Translations under genes and position numbers: made by a program | Source of the DNA: an uncultured Bacteroidota bacterium | GTDB taxonomy: Bacteria > Bacteroidota > Bacteroidia > JABEUT01 | NCBI GenBank assembly: GCA_903916255.1 | Contig: CAIWVW010000059.1 | Coordinates: 1-43,566, forward strand | DNA: 43,566 nt | Direction of reading: 5' to 3' | Notes under the pieces: generated by a model | The model's input: the letters and a program-made list of their open reading frames with translations, nothing else | What the model was told of the DNA's origin: nothing | Databases searched by the model: none | Shown: positions 41,958 to 43,566 of the stretch, piece by piece | Layout of the letters: each line of letters opens with the position of its first letter | Numbering within the stretch: the first letter of the stretch is position 1

Positions 41958-42836
41958 ATGCCCAAAACAAATTCTGAACTCAAGAAAAAAATTTTAGAAG
42001 ATATTAAAAAAACTGGATTTGTTTCTGAGCTTAAAACTATTTCTTTATTAATTGATAAAGGTTGGAAAACTGAACATAGTGAAACTTTTGAAGATAAAGA
42101 TGAAAATAAAAGTCGAGAAATAGACGTATTAGCATCTAAGGTTGAGTATGTAAAAGAATTAGGGTTTCGTCTTACCATTAACTTAGTTATTGAAGTAAAA
42201 AAAAGTGATAAACACTGGATTATCTTTTCTTCTAAACGCCGTATAAGAGGTTTGGGGTGGCGAATTATGAATAGAACATATAATACAAGAATGGATGGAA
42301 CAACATTATTCGGCCCACGAATAATTGATTCGAAAAGTCCTCGCGAAACTATTGAATTGGTAGGTAAAGCTTTCCATGAATTTAATAAAAGCCCAAACGA
42401 AAAGTCAAATATCTATGGTGCTTTAATTAGCGTTAGTAAAGCAGCAATGTATTTTAGAGACCGATTTAATGATGGCAAACCACTTAAGAACTTTGCGCCC
42501 GAAGAGGAAACTAGTGTTTCAATTTATTTACCAGTAGTAGTGTTAGATGGTCTTCTTTTCGAAGTTTGTACTGTGAATAAAGGAAATATTAAATTGAAAG
42601 AAAAGGATTTTATCCCCACGGAATTATCGTATTCTTCTCCAAATTATAAAAACGAAATGTACGCTTCCGATTTATTCCCAGACATAGTTACTTACAAAGG
42701 ATTAGGAACTTACTTAAATACTATTGAAAAATGGAGATTAAATATGTTTTTGGAAATGACAGAGTCATTAAAAAAAGTTGGAAAAAAGCCCGCCAGGTGG
42801 TATTTGGAGTTTCTTGAGATAGCAAAGAAAGTATAA
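41958..42836 (+). CDS. Orphan protein with PD-(D/E)XK nuclease-like N-terminal domain
   Basis: 292 residues. The N-terminal part fits the PD-(D/E)XK core: GFVSELKTISLLIDKGW (possible helix with E19), FEDKDENKSREIDVLAS (E-x-D) and LTINLVIEVKKSDKHWIIFSS (E-x-K), with alpha-beta spacing as in restriction-type and Mrr-like endonucleases. The C-terminal half (about 130-292) is not recognised. Coding sequence is visibly more AT-rich than dnaE, which hints at transfer. There is no methyltransferase or specificity gene next to it in the window. It could be a solitary nuclease, a DNA-repair or defence protein, or inactive. Confidence 0.6.
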   Translation: MPKTNSELKKKILEDIKKTGFVSELKTISLLIDKGWKTEHSETFEDKDENKSREIDVLASKVEYVKELGFRLTINLVIEVKKSDKHWIIFSSKRRIRGLGWRIMNRTYNTRMDGTTLFGPRIIDSKSPRETIELVGKAFHEFNKSPNEKSNIYGALISVSKAAMYFRDRFNDGKPLKNFAPEEETSVSIYLPVVVLDGLLFEVCTVNKGNIKLKEKDFIPTELSYSSPNYKNEMYASDLFPDIVTYKGLGTYLNTIEKWRLNMFLEMTESLKKVGKKPARWYLEFLEIAKKV

Positions 42837-42940
42837 TAGATGCTTGTTACTATAGAAATTTTGCAAAAAAGAAGCAATGAGAGTATCCCCTTTTTAACAC
42901 TTTTTATCACCCTCCCCTATTTTTGCTATCTAAATGCAAC

Positions 42941-42948
42941 TATCTTTG
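42941..42948 (+). promoter_or_regulatory. Candidate -7 box TATCTTTG upstream of porX
   Basis: TATCTTTG with TTTG 15 bp upstream (42922-42925) in the 300-bp gap 42837-43136. It would give a leader of about 180 nt before porX. A second possible -7 (TATTTTTG, 42918-42925) overlaps the -33. The rest of the gap holds only the hairpin at 43061-43080. Confidence 0.3.
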
Positions 42949-43060
42949 TACTTCTTCGTTTAAGATAACCGAGGATATTCTAAAAACCACAGAACTATAC
43001 AGTATCTCTACTAAGACATTTGAACCTGCACTTTTGACGCGATAAAGCACAAAAGAAATG

Positions 43061-43080
43061 CCTTCCCCGCTTGGGGAAGG
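43061..43080. repeat. CCTTCCCC-GCTT-GGGGAAGG palindrome
   Basis: Perfect 8-bp stem with a 4-nt loop, followed by GAAAGG. CCCTTCCCC/GGGGAAGGG palindromes are frequent dispersed elements in this phylum. Its position in the likely porX leader could affect expression. Confidence 0.6.
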
Positions 43081-43136
43081 GAAAGGTAAGGGCAAATGTT
43101 GTGGTTCTCTTTATTAACTTTACAAACTTATAATCT

Positions 43137-43566
43137 ATGAGCATGGACAAAATCAGTATCCTTTGGGCAGATGACGAAATAGACCTTCTGAAACCCCACC
43201 TGTTATATTTGAATGAAAAAGGTTTTAATGTAAAGACCGTTACCAATGGCAACGATGCAGTAGATGAGTTTGGCAAGGCCCCCTTCGATTTGGTGTTCCT
43301 CGATGAGAACATGCCCGGCCTCTCCGGTTTGGAAACGCTCGGCAAAATTAAAAACCTGAACCGCAATGTTCCTATTATAATGATAACGAAGAGCGAGGAA
43401 GAAGCCATTATGGACAACGCCATAGGTTCCCAAATCTCCGATTACCTGATTAAGCCCGTAAACCCCGGACAGATTTTGCTTTCTATAAAGAAGAATATAG
43501 ATAAGAACAGGCTCATCAGCGAAAAAACCACGAGCAACTACCAGCAAGATTTCCGCAATATAAGTA
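43137..43566 (+). CDS. porX: PorX-type response regulator of the type IX secretion system (N-terminus, cut by window edge)
   Basis: 143 codons from ATG 43137 (MSMDKISIL; ATG 43143 also possible). It is a CheY-like receiver: acidic pair WADDEIDLL, phospho-acceptor Asp in FDLVFLDENMPGLSGLETL, the Thr in MITKSEEEA and the Lys in DYLIKPVNPGQILLS. After the receiver comes SEKTTSNYQQDF, as in PorX, whose PglZ-type effector domain would follow beyond the window. PorX with PorY regulates T9SS genes in Porphyromonas and Flavobacterium. The five T9SS cargo genes in this window fit that setting, though no direct control is shown. Confidence 0.9.
   Translation, partial: MSMDKISILWADDEIDLLKPHLLYLNEKGFNVKTVTNGNDAVDEFGKAPFDLVFLDENMPGLSGLETLGKIKNLNRNVPIIMITKSEEEAIMDNAIGSQISDYLIKPVNPGQILLSIKKNIDKNRLISEKTTSNYQQDFRNIS

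Noticed and set aside
683-43000. Other long frames antisense to dnaE, fmt, serS and the cargo genes
   Set aside because: They lie wholly within well-supported genes on the opposite strand and show no domain or composition of their own.
1-43566. tRNA, rRNA or known riboswitch
   Set aside because: No cloverleaf with a GTTCGA-type arm, no rRNA-like conserved block and no recognisable riboswitch core was found by eye.

Overview
The window looks like a chromosomal segment of a Bacteroidota bacterium (Chitinophagales/Sphingobacteriales-like; the exact genus cannot be told from sequence alone). The evidence is: several very large secreted proteins ending in type IX secretion (T9SS) sorting domains of type A and type B; the start of a PorX-type T9SS response regulator; TAnnTTTG -7 boxes in front of many genes and an absence of Shine-Dalgarno sequences; A-rich leaders; and families typical of the phylum (DUF983, DUF2752, DUF4412-like).

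Layout. 1-7579 is a minus-strand run: dapD, three tandem paralogs of a GT-C-type membrane glycosyltransferase fused to TPRs (TMTC-like), then the 5' end of a Sua5/YrdC gene. 7650-9322 is a plus-strand cluster (ruvX, def, a TPR lipoprotein). 9405-11871 (minus) holds a secreted DUF4412-like protein, serS and a DUF983 protein. 12025-29677 (minus) is an island of five large T9SS cargo proteins. Four share an Ig/PKD-like repeat stalk and a near-identical type B C-terminus; one is type A. The first of the four is broken. From 29937 on are two small membrane proteins, an agmatinase-family ureohydrolase, HU, fmt, a folB-glycosyltransferase-glycosyltransferase operon, a Tat-exported glycosylasparaginase, dnaE with an intact PHP domain, a membrane-anchored hypothetical, an orphan PD-(D/E)XK-like protein and porX (cut by the window end).

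The clearest mobile-DNA event is a 2476-bp IS1595-family element (15857-18332). It has 22-bp imperfect terminal inverted repeats and a perfect 8-bp target duplication (ATTCTTTG). Removing it with one duplication copy joins 18328-18624 and 12025-15856 into one 1371-codon gene in frame, so it is a recent insertional knock-out. Besides the transposase the element carries a HEPN-like protein with an RN-x3-H motif, a small Cys/His protein, a 42-residue basic peptide with a near-consensus promoter, and a structured intergenic segment that could be a small RNA.

Short dispersed repeats are scattered through the window. Several lie between genes; others have gone into coding sequence and are translated as extra peptides (third TMTC paralog, TPR lipoprotein signal peptide, type A sorting domain).

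Functionally the window combines housekeeping (translation start and charging, lysine/DAP and folate biosynthesis, replication) with cell-surface biology: T9SS cargo, its regulator PorX, and membrane glycosyltransferases that could modify exported proteins. That last link is inference.
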